DNA of 8,006 nucleotides from Bacillota bacterium (GCA_023435505.1 JAEYRR010000106.1:1-8006); one strand, 5' to 3'. Positions 1 through 6,797 are shown, numbered from the stretch's first letter. The notes: generated by a model not told the origin, from the letters alone. Program-made: numbers and translations.

Positions 1-1
1 A

Positions 2-655
2 TATATGGGTATTGCTACAATGGTGGTTCTGATTCTTTCCAATATGATGATTTCTGCTTTACGTAATATCATTCCTGATAAAGTAAGAATTCCAGCCTAC
101 ATTGTCGTAGTTGCTTCCTTTGTAACAGCAGTACAACTTTTAATCCAGGCATTTCTTCCTGCTATTCAGGATTTATTAGGTGTATATATCCCACTGATTG
201 TTGTTAACTGTATCATCTTAGGTCGTGCAGAATCCTATGCGAACAAAAACGGTGTAGGTTTATCCGCTTTCGATGGTATTGGTATGGGTATTGGTTTTAC
301 AGTAGCCTTAACAATCATTGGTCTGGTTCGTGAATTATTAGGTGATGGTGCTGTATTTGGTCATGCCATCTCCTTCCTACAGGATTATAAGGTTAGTATC
401 TTTACAGCGGCTCCTGGTGCTTTCTTTGTTCTTGCTCTTCTTACAGGAATTCAGAATCGATTAAAAGCGCCAAGTGCAACTAACGTAGACCGTGGAAATG
501 GTAACATTGCCTGCGGTGGTAACTGTTCAGGTTGTTCAGGTGCAGTTTGTGCTAGTAACAAAGGCCTGATTGAAGCTGAAAAAGCAGCAGCTAAGGCAGA
601 AAAGCTTGCTAAGGCGAAAGCGGCAGCCAAAGCAAAGACAGAAAAGGAGGATTGA
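2..655 (+). CDS. rnfE: RnfE, membrane subunit of the Rnf ferredoxin:NAD+ oxidoreductase (5' partial)
   Basis: This is an integral membrane subunit of the Rnf complex, which couples electron flow from reduced ferredoxin to NAD+ with Na+ or H+ export. The reading frame is open to the left edge. The first visible ATG (5) falls inside the conserved GIAT segment of the family, so the true start, the first helix and the first cluster cysteine lie upstream of the window. Visible family hallmarks, numbered from the ATG at 5, are IPDKVRIPAYIVVVA at 23-37, the conserved VNCIILGRAE with Cys69 (one of the membrane [2Fe-2S] ligands known in RnfA/RnfE) and the GIGMGIGFT helix near 91. The last transmembrane segment ends near 150. 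It is followed by an unusual tail: a Cys-X3-Cys-X2-Cys-X4-Cys motif (Cys170, 174, 177, 182), then an Ala/Lys/Glu-rich stretch at 189-216. The Shine-Dalgarno of rnfA overlaps the last codons, which shows operon organisation. The assignment is secure; the role of the tail is unknown. Confidence 0.95.
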   Translation, partial: YMGIATMVVLILSNMMISALRNIIPDKVRIPAYIVVVASFVTAVQLLIQAFLPAIQDLLGVYIPLIVVNCIILGRAESYANKNGVGLSAFDGIGMGIGFTVALTIIGLVRELLGDGAVFGHAISFLQDYKVSIFTAAPGAFFVLALLTGIQNRLKAPSATNVDRGNGNIACGGNCSGCSGAVCASNKGLIEAEKAAAKAEKLAKAKAAAKAKTEKED

Positions 656-660
656 TTTAG

Positions 661-1239
661 ATGAAAGAAATGATATTAATCGTAGTGACAGCAGCCCTGA
701 TTAACAACGTTGTACTAAGTCAATTCTTAGGTTTATGTCCATTCTTAGGTGTTTCTAAAAACACAAAGACTGCAGCCGGCATGGGTGGAGCTGTAATCTT
801 TGTTATTACCATAGCTTCCGCTATGGCCAGCCTTGTTTATGAGTTTGTATTAGTTCCATTAGAATTACAATATTTACAGACCATCGTATTTATTCTTCTG
901 ATTGCAGCGTTGGTTCAGCTGGTTGAGATGTTCTTAAAAAAATCTATGCCAAGCTTATATGAAGCACTTGGTGTATATCTTCCACTGATCACAACAAACT
1001 GTGCAGTTCTTGGTGTAGCATTGTTGAATGTACAGAACTCTTATAACTTGGTTGAGAGTATATTGAATGGATTTGGTACTGCTGGTGGGTTCTTTATCGC
1101 TATTGTAATTATGGCAGGAATCCGTGAGAAGATTGAATTTAACGATTTTAGTGAGTCCTTAAAAGGTTCTCCTATTGTACTAGTAACTGCAGGATTGATG
1201 GCAATTGCATTCTATGGCTTTGCTAGTCTTTCATTCTAA
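661..1239 (+). CDS. rnfA: RnfA, membrane subunit of the Rnf ferredoxin:NAD+ oxidoreductase
   Basis: RnfA is a six-helix membrane protein, paralogous to RnfE, that pairs with it in inverted orientation. In Rnf/Nqr complexes the two share a membrane-embedded [2Fe-2S] cluster. At 192 residues it matches the usual family length. Key signatures are NNVVLSQFLGLCPFLGVS at 15-32 with Cys26, and the LPLITTNCAVLGVALL segment at 107-122 with Cys114. These are the two cysteines expected as cluster ligands. GIREKIEFND at 153-162 is the typical loop before the last helix. The ATG at 661 has AAGGAGG at 644-650 and follows the rnfE stop by 5 nt. The next gene, rnfB, starts 15 nt after its stop, so the genes are co-transcribed. 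Confidence 0.97.
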   Translation: MKEMILIVVTAALINNVVLSQFLGLCPFLGVSKNTKTAAGMGGAVIFVITIASAMASLVYEFVLVPLELQYLQTIVFILLIAALVQLVEMFLKKSMPSLYEALGVYLPLITTNCAVLGVALLNVQNSYNLVESILNGFGTAGGFFIAIVIMAGIREKIEFNDFSESLKGSPIVLVTAGLMAIAFYGFASLSF

Positions 1240-1254
1240 GGAGGGGGAACAAAA

Positions 1255-2058
1255 ATGGGTCCTATTATTATTGCTACGTTGGTGGTAGCGTTAACTGGTT
1301 TGATCATTGGTGTCCTTCTTGGAGTAGCTGGTGAGAAATTTAAGGTTGAAGTAGATATCAAAGAATCTCAGGTAAGAGAAGCCTTACCTGGTAACAACTG
1401 TGGTGGTTGTGGATATGCAGGCTGTGATGCTGCAGCAAAAGCAATTGCAGCTGGGGATGCATCTGTATCAGTATGTCCTGTAGGTGGTTCACCGGTTGCA
1501 GAACGAATCGCTGAAATCATGGGTGTAAAAGCCGAAGTAGCAGAGAAAAACGTAGCATTTGTTAAGTGCTCCGGAACTTGTGAAAAAGCGGTTGATAAAT
1601 CCAACTACTATGGCGTTAGTGACTGTGTCGCTGCTATGTCAGCTCCTGGTGGAAGTGGAAAGGCCTGCAGCTATGGCTGTATGGGACTTGGTTCTTGTGT
1701 AAAAGCCTGCCCATTTGATGCAATTCATGTAATTGATGGAATAGCAAAAGTAGATGTTGAGAAATGTACTGCTTGTGGAAACTGTGTGGCAATTTGTCCT
1801 AAACAGATCATTGAAATAGTACCTGCGAAAGCAGATTTCTTAGTACGTTGTAACTCTCATGATAAAGGTAAGGAAGTTAAAAGTAAATGTGATGCAGGTT
1901 GTATCGGCTGTGGGATGTGTACCCGTGCATGTGAGTACGATGCCGTTCATGTAGAGAATAACTTAGCATACATTGATCAAAGTAAATGTACAAAATGCGG
2001 AAAATGTGCGGAAAAATGTCCTACTAAAGTCATCCGTGATTTAGTCGCAACAAATTAA
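1255..2058 (+). CDS. rnfB: RnfB, multi-cluster iron-sulphur subunit of the Rnf complex
   Basis: RnfB is taken to be the entry point for electrons from reduced ferredoxin. The protein has one N-terminal membrane anchor (about residues 3-24). Next comes the RnfB/PF04060-type Fe-S domain with Cys49, Cys52, Cys57 and Cys74 (NNCGGCGYAGC then VCPVGG). A segment with Cys105, Cys109 and Cys124 follows. Four ferredoxin-like cysteine groups come after that: 138/142/148/152, 171/174/177/181 (CTACGNCVAICP), 216/219/222/226 (CIGCGMCTRAC) and 245/248/251/255 (CTKCGKCAEKCP). I count 25 cysteines in 267 residues. The extra ferredoxin pair at the C-terminus is characteristic of clostridial RnfB and is absent from the shorter proteobacterial form. 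The ATG at 1255 has AAGGAGG at 1238-1244, overlapping the rnfA stop. A strong terminator follows, so rnfB is the last gene of the operon, in the usual clostridial C-D-G-E-A-B order. Confidence 0.97.
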   Translation: MGPIIIATLVVALTGLIIGVLLGVAGEKFKVEVDIKESQVREALPGNNCGGCGYAGCDAAAKAIAAGDASVSVCPVGGSPVAERIAEIMGVKAEVAEKNVAFVKCSGTCEKAVDKSNYYGVSDCVAAMSAPGGSGKACSYGCMGLGSCVKACPFDAIHVIDGIAKVDVEKCTACGNCVAICPKQIIEIVPAKADFLVRCNSHDKGKEVKSKCDAGCIGCGMCTRACEYDAVHVENNLAYIDQSKCTKCGKCAEKCPTKVIRDLVATN

Positions 2059-2072
2059 TATAGGTATAAATG

Positions 2073-2121
2073 AAACAGTGTGGAAGTAAGATTCTAAGAA
2101 TCTTCTCCACATTGTTTTTTT
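2073..2121 (+). terminator. Intrinsic terminator of the rnf operon
   Basis: The outer stem at 2073-2084 pairs with 2106-2117, with one G-U wobble at 2078/2112. An inner stem AAGATTC (2088-2094) pairs with GAATCTT (2098-2104) around a three-base loop. A small asymmetric internal loop separates the two stems. Seven T residues at 2115-2121 follow. It lies 14 nt after the rnfB stop and separates the rnf operon from the downstream regulatory genes. Confidence 0.92.
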
Positions 2122-2271
2122 ATTAAAAATACCACTTATGTTAAATCTATCTTAACTTGCCTATACTTTAATATTCTATTTTAAGTAGTTAAGGGGCAAC
2201 ATAATAACAAATCCTATTAGCAATCATTTTCTATATCAAACACATTCAAGGTAACAAGATAGGAGGTTATC

Positions 2272-2694
2272 ATGAACTTTCGATTCCCCTTCCTAGTATC
2301 AGTTTTTTTGTTTTTTGTAGGTGGATTTCTATATGGAATTGTTGAGATGCTTTTTAAAGGTAATACACATATCTCTATGATTATCGCCGGTGGTCTTGCT
2401 TTTATACTGATTGGAAGATTAAATGAAGGCAATCATAATCCATCTCTCTTAGGAATGATGGTAATCTCAAGTATCCTTATTACTGTCATAGAATTAATTA
2501 CCGGAGTCATTGTAAATCTATGGCTTCACTTAGGTGTTTGGGATTATTCTAAGCTTCCTTATAATTTTATGGGTCAAATTTGCTTGTTGTTTTCTGTCTG
2601 TTGGTTTGGTCTGTCTTTTATTGCTATTTTGGTAGATGACTATATCCGATATCTATTGCTGGGAGGAAAGAAACCTCATTATCATTTTATGTAA
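2272..2694 (+). CDS. Small multi-pass membrane protein, PF06541-like (putative ABC_trans_CmpB family)
   Basis: The product is 140 residues with about four hydrophobic helices (roughly 6-26, 35-50, 60-84 and 101-125) and a short basic tail. The segment VWDYSKLPYNFMGQICLLFS (89-108) fits the WDYS-x2-P-x-N-x2-G-x-ICL pattern that I associate with the PF06541 family. Those proteins are often labelled putative ABC transporter permeases, but their transport role is not established. No ATPase or other transporter gene is adjacent, so a transporter call would be unsupported. AGGAGG at 2261-2266 sits 5 nt before the ATG. The gene is isolated by the rnf terminator upstream and a 146-nt gap downstream. 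No convincing terminator follows it, so some read-through into the LacI-family gene is possible. It is a real gene by its ribosome binding site and conserved motif; function unknown. Confidence 0.8.
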   Translation: MNFRFPFLVSVFLFFVGGFLYGIVEMLFKGNTHISMIIAGGLAFILIGRLNEGNHNPSLLGMMVISSILITVIELITGVIVNLWLHLGVWDYSKLPYNFMGQICLLFSVCWFGLSFIAILVDDYIRYLLLGGKKPHYHFM

Positions 2695-2765
2695 AATAAG
2701 AAGATTATATACGAGGAGCGCTGAGAGAAAAAGTCAAAAAAGATACAAAAGGTAAGAAGTGTTAC

Positions 2766-2794
2766 TTGTGAGAAAACAAAGGATACCATATAAT
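2766..2794 (+). promoter_or_regulatory. Sigma-A type promoter of the LacI-family gene
   Basis: TTGTGA (2766-2771) and a perfect TATAAT (2789-2794) are separated by 17 nt. This predicts a transcript start near 2801 and a 40-nt leader before the ATG at 2841. The ribosome binding site in that leader, GGTGGTG at 2826-2832, is weak. Confidence 0.75.
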
Positions 2795-2840
2795 GTATAT
2801 AGAGTAAAAGCATACTATAAAGTTTGGTGGTGTAGTCACA

Positions 2841-3851
2841 ATGACAAAAATAAAAGATATTGCCTTACAATGTAATGTCTCTGTATCTACGGTAAGTAAA
2901 GCGTTTAATGGTTATCATGATATTAGTGAAGAGACAAGGACTAAGATTCTGAATACAGCAAGCTCTATGGGATATATAGCCAAAACTCTACCTAGTGAAA
3001 ATAGGGAGAAAACTTGCAACATAGGGCTATTGTATGAAGATGCGTCCAATCAAGGACTAAGAAATGAGTATTTTGCCTACATAGTGGCCGCCTTTAAGGA
3101 AAGGGCGGCAAAACAGGGGTATGATATTACATTTATTGAACATAACATTGGAAATAAAAAAATGTCGTATCTAGAGCATTGTCGTAGAAGGAATTTTGAT
3201 GGAATTTGTATAGCGTGCGCAGATTTTTCTGATCCAGAGGTAGTGGAACTGGTGAATAGTAGCTTTCCGGTTGTCACCATAGATCAGACCTTCAATGAAG
3301 CAATCTCTATTCTTTCCGATAACATGCAAGGAATGAAGCAACTGACAGAATATATTATTTCTATGGGACACACTAAGATCGCTTATATTTATGGAACAAA
3401 ATCCAGTGTTACCCACAATCGTCTTGTTGGATTTAATCATGCAGTGACAGAACATAAAATAGTTATTCCGGAGGAATACATGATAGAAGGCATGTACCGA
3501 AGTGTAGATCGAACAGAACAAGAAGCCGAGAAACTCTTGACTTTACCGAATCCTCCTACCTGTATCATAGCTCCAGATGATTACTCTGCCTTAGGGGTGA
3601 TGAATGTGGCAAGAAGAAAAGGAATGAAGATTCCTGAGGATCTCTCTATCGCTGGGTATGATGGTATGCCTGTTTCCCAGGTGCTAGAACCGAAGCTGAC
3701 AACTATAAAGCAAGATGCTGATAAGTTAGGTGCTGAAGCAGCCAGACAGCTTATTAATTTAATGGAAAATCCCATGGGAACCTCATTGGACACGGTTATG
3801 ATGAAGACAACCTTGGTGAAAGGTGGATCAGTTAAAAAAATTAGCAAATAG
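2841..3851 (+). CDS. LacI/GalR-family transcriptional regulator
   Basis: This is a DNA-binding regulator with a sugar-type ligand domain, 336 residues long and normal for the family. The N-terminal helix-turn-helix is at 3-23 (KIKDIALQCNVSVSTVSKAF), followed by the third helix around DISEETRTKIL. The ligand-binding core runs from about 60 to 330. Its landmarks are IGLLYED at 61-67, FPVVTIDQ at 142-149, THNRLVGF at 191-198, PTCIIAPDDYSALGVM at 239-254 and GYDGMPVSQVLEPKLTTIKQD at 272-292. Cytoplasmic location is inferred. The hinge between the domains (residues 46-59) is atypical: the usual PN-x2-AR-x-L signature is not present and the segment contains a Pro and is about one residue short. The start is fixed by the family N-terminus and by GGTGGTG 8 nt upstream. 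No sugar-use genes are adjacent, so the ligand and targets cannot be named. It has its own promoter. Confidence 0.92.
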   Translation: MTKIKDIALQCNVSVSTVSKAFNGYHDISEETRTKILNTASSMGYIAKTLPSENREKTCNIGLLYEDASNQGLRNEYFAYIVAAFKERAAKQGYDITFIEHNIGNKKMSYLEHCRRRNFDGICIACADFSDPEVVELVNSSFPVVTIDQTFNEAISILSDNMQGMKQLTEYIISMGHTKIAYIYGTKSSVTHNRLVGFNHAVTEHKIVIPEEYMIEGMYRSVDRTEQEAEKLLTLPNPPTCIIAPDDYSALGVMNVARRKGMKIPEDLSIAGYDGMPVSQVLEPKLTTIKQDADKLGAEAARQLINLMENPMGTSLDTVMMKTTLVKGGSVKKISK

Positions 3852-3870
3852 TGCATATGTTACAAGGTTA

Positions 3871-3899
3871 TTGCCGAACAGAAGCCCATATGGTAAAAT
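3871..3899 (+). promoter_or_regulatory. Promoter of the HD-GYP / response regulator unit
   Basis: TTGCCG (3871-3876) and TAAAAT (3894-3899) are separated by exactly 17 nt. The predicted transcript start is near 3906, about 27 nt before the ATG at 3933. Two copies of CATATGNTA (3854-3862 and 3887-3895) flank the -35 element, the second overlapping the first bases of the -10. They may be regulator sites, but this is inference. Confidence 0.6.
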
Positions 3900-3932
3900 A
3901 TTCAACATATTAGATTTACTAGGGAGGACACT

Positions 3933-5027
3933 ATGAGACTTGTTTCGACATCCATGCTACGACAGGATATGGTATTGGCAAAGTCAATCTATCACAGAGA
4001 TTGCCTTATTCTTAAGGCGGGCCAAAAAGACTTGAAGAGATTTGTCAATAATCTGCATAATATGGGTATCGAGTATGTTTACATAGAGGATGGTAAGAGC
4101 GACGGCATTCATGTACCAGATGCCATTTCTGAGAGAACTCGTTTCAAATGTAAAAAAGTTTTGCGTAATACGTTGGATGAGTTTGTAAAAAAAAGTACTT
4201 TAGACGTAGATAGCATTGTCGACACAGTAGATGAGATTATAAATGAGATTCTTTATAACAAAGATGTACAGGTAAGTTTGAATGATATTAGTGCTACAGA
4301 TGACTATACCTTTTCTCACTCAGTCAGCACAACAGTCTATTCCATTCTACTGGCTAAGGAGTTAGGATACAGTAAGAGTATGCTACAGAAATTAGCGGCA
4401 GGAACTATGCTTCATGATATGGGAAAAGTACTGCTTGATAAAACTGTATTGTTTAAAGAGAACCAGCTTTCAGCAGAAGAGTTTGAATATATTAAGCAAC
4501 ATACTGTTTTTGGCTATCAGGCACTGAAACGGTGTACTAGCATTACAGAGTTGTCTAGGATTATTTCCCTTTTGCACCATGAAAGAATGGATGGATCTGG
4601 CTATCCAAGAGGAGTTAAAGCAGGAAATCTCCATGAGTTTGCCAGAATTGTTGCTATTGCAGATGTGTATGATGCTCTAACGACTGACCGATGTTACCGA
4701 CAAAAGTGGTCCAATGAAAAAGCAGTCAATTATTTAATAGAATGTTCAGGGACGAAGTTTGATACCCAATTGGTGGGAAAGTTTATTCAGCAGATTGCTA
4801 TATATCCTAATGGCTCCATGGTAAGACTATCTGATTTGACCTATGGGGTCATAAAGGAGCAAAACCGAAGCATGCCACTTCGGCCAATAGTACGGGTCGT
4901 GTCTGATAAGTATGGGAATGATATTCCTATCTACGAGATAGATTTAATGAAAGAATTGTCGGTGACAATCATTGAAAGTGAAATAGAAATACAGAATAAA
5001 AAGTCACAATTTGAAATGGATAAGTAG
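3933..5027 (+). CDS. HD-GYP domain c-di-GMP phosphodiesterase
   Basis: HD-GYP proteins hydrolyse the second messenger cyclic di-GMP. The 364-residue protein has three parts. The N-terminal domain (about 1-55, with MVLAKSIY, LILKAGQKD and GIEYVYIED) is of the type often found before HD-GYP. The HD-GYP domain (about 120-290) has His129 in TFSHSVST, the HDMGK motif at 161-165, His190 in IKQH, HHERMDGSGYP at 215-225 and ARIVAIADVYDALTTDRCYR at 237-256. A C-terminal extension (about 291-350, YPNGSMVRLSD onward) is common in clostridial members. All expected metal-binding residues and the GYP signature are present, so activity is likely. There is no signal peptide or membrane segment, so it is cytoplasmic. 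GGAGG at 3923-3927 lies 5 nt before the ATG. The response-regulator gene follows after 33 nt, which implies co-transcription. I see no receiver or sensor domain in this protein. Confidence 0.93.
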   Translation: MRLVSTSMLRQDMVLAKSIYHRDCLILKAGQKDLKRFVNNLHNMGIEYVYIEDGKSDGIHVPDAISERTRFKCKKVLRNTLDEFVKKSTLDVDSIVDTVDEIINEILYNKDVQVSLNDISATDDYTFSHSVSTTVYSILLAKELGYSKSMLQKLAAGTMLHDMGKVLLDKTVLFKENQLSAEEFEYIKQHTVFGYQALKRCTSITELSRIISLLHHERMDGSGYPRGVKAGNLHEFARIVAIADVYDALTTDRCYRQKWSNEKAVNYLIECSGTKFDTQLVGKFIQQIAIYPNGSMVRLSDLTYGVIKEQNRSMPLRPIVRVVSDKYGNDIPIYEIDLMKELSVTIIESEIEIQNKKSQFEMDK

Positions 5028-5060
5028 AGTTGACTGTTTTATATGGAGGAATAAGTTCAG

Positions 5061-6650
5061 ATGTTTAAAGTATTGGTTGCCGATGCAGATCCATCTACAG
5101 TGAATTTGATTGAGAAAGTATTAAGTGACAAGCTGAAAGATGCAAAAATAGTTGGTATCGCAAAAAATGGGAACGATGCTGTTGTGGAAACCATAAATCA
5201 GGAGCCTGATTTAATTATTATAGCACTAAAGATGACAGGGCTTAATGGATTAGAGACCATTAAACAAATTCGAAGTTTTAATAAAAGTGTACACATAATA
5301 ATTGTATCGGCTTATGATTACTTTGAATTTGCTAAAGAGGCCATGCTACTAGGTGTGAACAATTACCTATTGAAACCTGTTACCGTACAGCAGTTATATG
5401 ATGCAATGCTACGGGAGTTGGTCAGTCTGCAAGAGGAGTCAGACAAAATACGTAAATTCCAAGAAGAAGAGCATATCCTTAATGCTGCTCTTCGTTTTGT
5501 TGAGCATAATTTTATCTATGGAATCTTGTTTAACTCTGGTTATAGTTCCGAGATTAATCAATACATGGACCTTATTGGTGTAGGGAAGTTTGGATATATA
5601 ATGAATATTGCTATATCAAAGAACTATAAGGAGCAATATTTGGATATGGACCGTGTTGTTACACAGGTACAGAGAAGATTAAAGACTATCATTAGTACCA
5701 GTGAGAAATGTGCCATAGGTCCTAACATGATGAATCGAATTATTGTTTATATCACCAGTGATAAGACAAAGGAGTCGAAAGAAGTCCAGATTGAGTCGGT
5801 GAAGATTGCTAGGCAGGTTCATGTCGGACTAAAAGATACCTTTGGTATTGATACCTTTATTGCCATTGGAAGTGTGAAACCCATTGAATATATCCATGAA
5901 AGTTATCTTGAGACAATTCGTTGCGGTAAATATATTCATGAAGGTCCAGTGATTCATTATAAAGAAATTCGGTATAAGAGTACGTCGGTGAGCCGTGAAT
6001 ATTATGATCTTATGAATACCCTAGTAGAGGGTGTTAAATATAATAGATACGAAACTTATGATACCTTTTCCAGCATAATAGAGACTTTAAGACCGCAATC
6101 ATCTTTGGAGAGAATTAGTCGTTTGATTGAAGTTCTTTTTGTAATCAGCTATGAGGCAAAGAAAGAGTATAAGGTACAGAGCCTTGGGTTTGATTATTAT
6201 CTGGATTATAATGAAGTGCTAGGCTATACAGTAGAGGAACAGGAAAGTTGGGCGTGGAGAAGGTTCAATACTCTTTTGAGAGCTTTGAAAAATGAAAAGA
6301 TTGATCGTAAATCAAGTATCGTAAATGTTGCCATAGGGCATATAAATAGACACTTTACCGAGCAGGTTACGTTAAATGATATTGCAGCCTATGTAAATCT
6401 TAGCCCACAACATTTTAGCAAGATATTTAAGGAAACTACAGGTTATGGCTACGTAGAATGGGTGAACAATCTTAGAATAACTAAGGCTAGGGAACTGATT
6501 AATAATTCCGATAAGACAATTAAAGAGATCTGCTTTACGGTGGGCTATAATGATCCAAACTATTTCAGCCGTATATTTAAAAAATATGTGGGAATTAGTC
6601 CGACTGATTATATGATTGAAAGAAAAAAGACAGAAGAAATCAGAGAATAA
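5061..6650 (+). CDS. YesN-like AraC-family response regulator with a degenerate receiver
   Basis: A transcription factor of 529 residues. An N-terminal receiver-like domain (1-120) is followed by a helical linker (about 120-150). A middle region (about 175-300), reminiscent of the degenerate GGDEF-like domain of YesN-type regulators, comes next. The C-terminal AraC DNA-binding domain (about 420-520) has two helix-turn-helix units, VTLNDIAAYVNLSPQHFSKIF and TIKEICFTVGYNDPNYFSRIF. The receiver is degenerate. The phospho-acceptor Asp is Ala55 (codon GCA at 5223-5225, in PDLIIIALKM where PDLIITDIRM is typical). The usual acidic pair is reduced to Asp8-Ala9-Asp10. Ser83 and Lys105 of the switch region are kept. 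Phosphorylation by a histidine kinase is therefore unlikely, and no kinase gene is nearby. GGAGG at 5045-5049 supports the ATG. The gene is expected to be co-transcribed with the HD-GYP gene. The target genes cannot be read from the window. Confidence 0.92.
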   Translation: MFKVLVADADPSTVNLIEKVLSDKLKDAKIVGIAKNGNDAVVETINQEPDLIIIALKMTGLNGLETIKQIRSFNKSVHIIIVSAYDYFEFAKEAMLLGVNNYLLKPVTVQQLYDAMLRELVSLQEESDKIRKFQEEEHILNAALRFVEHNFIYGILFNSGYSSEINQYMDLIGVGKFGYIMNIAISKNYKEQYLDMDRVVTQVQRRLKTIISTSEKCAIGPNMMNRIIVYITSDKTKESKEVQIESVKIARQVHVGLKDTFGIDTFIAIGSVKPIEYIHESYLETIRCGKYIHEGPVIHYKEIRYKSTSVSREYYDLMNTLVEGVKYNRYETYDTFSSIIETLRPQSSLERISRLIEVLFVISYEAKKEYKVQSLGFDYYLDYNEVLGYTVEEQESWAWRRFNTLLRALKNEKIDRKSSIVNVAIGHINRHFTEQVTLNDIAAYVNLSPQHFSKIFKETTGYGYVEWVNNLRITKARELINNSDKTIKEICFTVGYNDPNYFSRIFKKYVGISPTDYMIERKKTEEIRE

Positions 6651-6687
6651 AGATGGCATTTCACAAGAAAAGCCATCTTTATTCTCT
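6642..6687 (+). terminator. Perfect 16-bp hairpin overlapping the response-regulator stop codon
   Basis: AGAGAATAAAGATGGC (6642-6657) is perfectly repeated in inverse at 6672-6687. Beyond a single A-A mismatch, TTTC/GAAA (6659-6662 and 6667-6670) adds four more pairs around an ACAA loop. The left arm covers the last two codons and the TAA stop. The 3' arm itself supplies a modest U-rich tail (TTTATTCTCT), with no clean T run after the stem. It probably acts as a terminator for the HD-GYP/regulator unit, or as a 3'-end stabilising structure. Confidence 0.7.
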
Positions 6688-6699
6688 CTATACGTAATC

Positions 6700-6730
6700 T
6701 TGTGTATTGCATTTATAACAAAAATATAGT
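6700..6730 (+). promoter_or_regulatory. Possible upstream promoter of the rpmG operon (weak)
   Basis: A good -10 (TATAGT, 6725-6730) has only a poor -35 candidate (TTGTGT, 6700-6705) at a long 19-nt spacing. It would be a second promoter upstream of the stronger one at 6769. The region is AT-rich, so chance matches are likely. Confidence 0.25.
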
Positions 6731-6768
6731 AAATTATTGTAAAGTGCCTATATTTCCATTAAAAGATA

Positions 6769-6797
6769 TTGACGGAATTATAAGATTATGCTATTCT
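6769..6797 (+). promoter_or_regulatory. Main promoter of the rpmG-secE-nusG operon
   Basis: TTGACG (6769-6774) and TATTCT (6792-6797) are separated by 17 nt, and a TGC extended -10 element sits at 6789-6791. The predicted start is near 6804, giving a leader of about 90 nt before the rpmG GTG. The leader begins with a purine-rich stretch and a run of eight T at 6819-6826. This is the best promoter candidate in the 242-nt gap before rpmG. Confidence 0.75.

Noticed and set aside
1368..1604. Minus-strand open frame inside rnfB
   Set aside because: It is a shadow of the strongly conserved RnfB frame, with no family resemblance.
2157..2182. Promoter for the small membrane protein (TTGCCT ... TATTTT)
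   Set aside because: The spacing is only 14 nt, and alternative pairs such as TATACT at 2162 also lack a good -35. No single promoter can be supported.
2717..2722. AGCGCT palindrome upstream of the LacI-family promoter as an operator or cre site
   Set aside because: Only the 6-bp core is symmetric, and the flanking bases do not match the TG-x-AA type half-sites.
3077..3856. Several minus-strand open frames opposite the LacI-family gene
   Set aside because: They lie antisense to a well-conserved coding frame and show no recognisable domains.
5031..5041. TTGACT in the gap before the response-regulator gene as a promoter
   Set aside because: No -10 occurs at suitable spacing, and the 33-nt gap suggests co-transcription with the HD-GYP gene.
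5398..5583. Second + strand frame inside the response-regulator gene
   Set aside because: It overlaps the supported frame fully, without family similarity.
6372..6659. Minus-strand open frame opposite the AraC domain
   Set aside because: The AraC helix-turn-helix motifs on the + strand explain the sequence.
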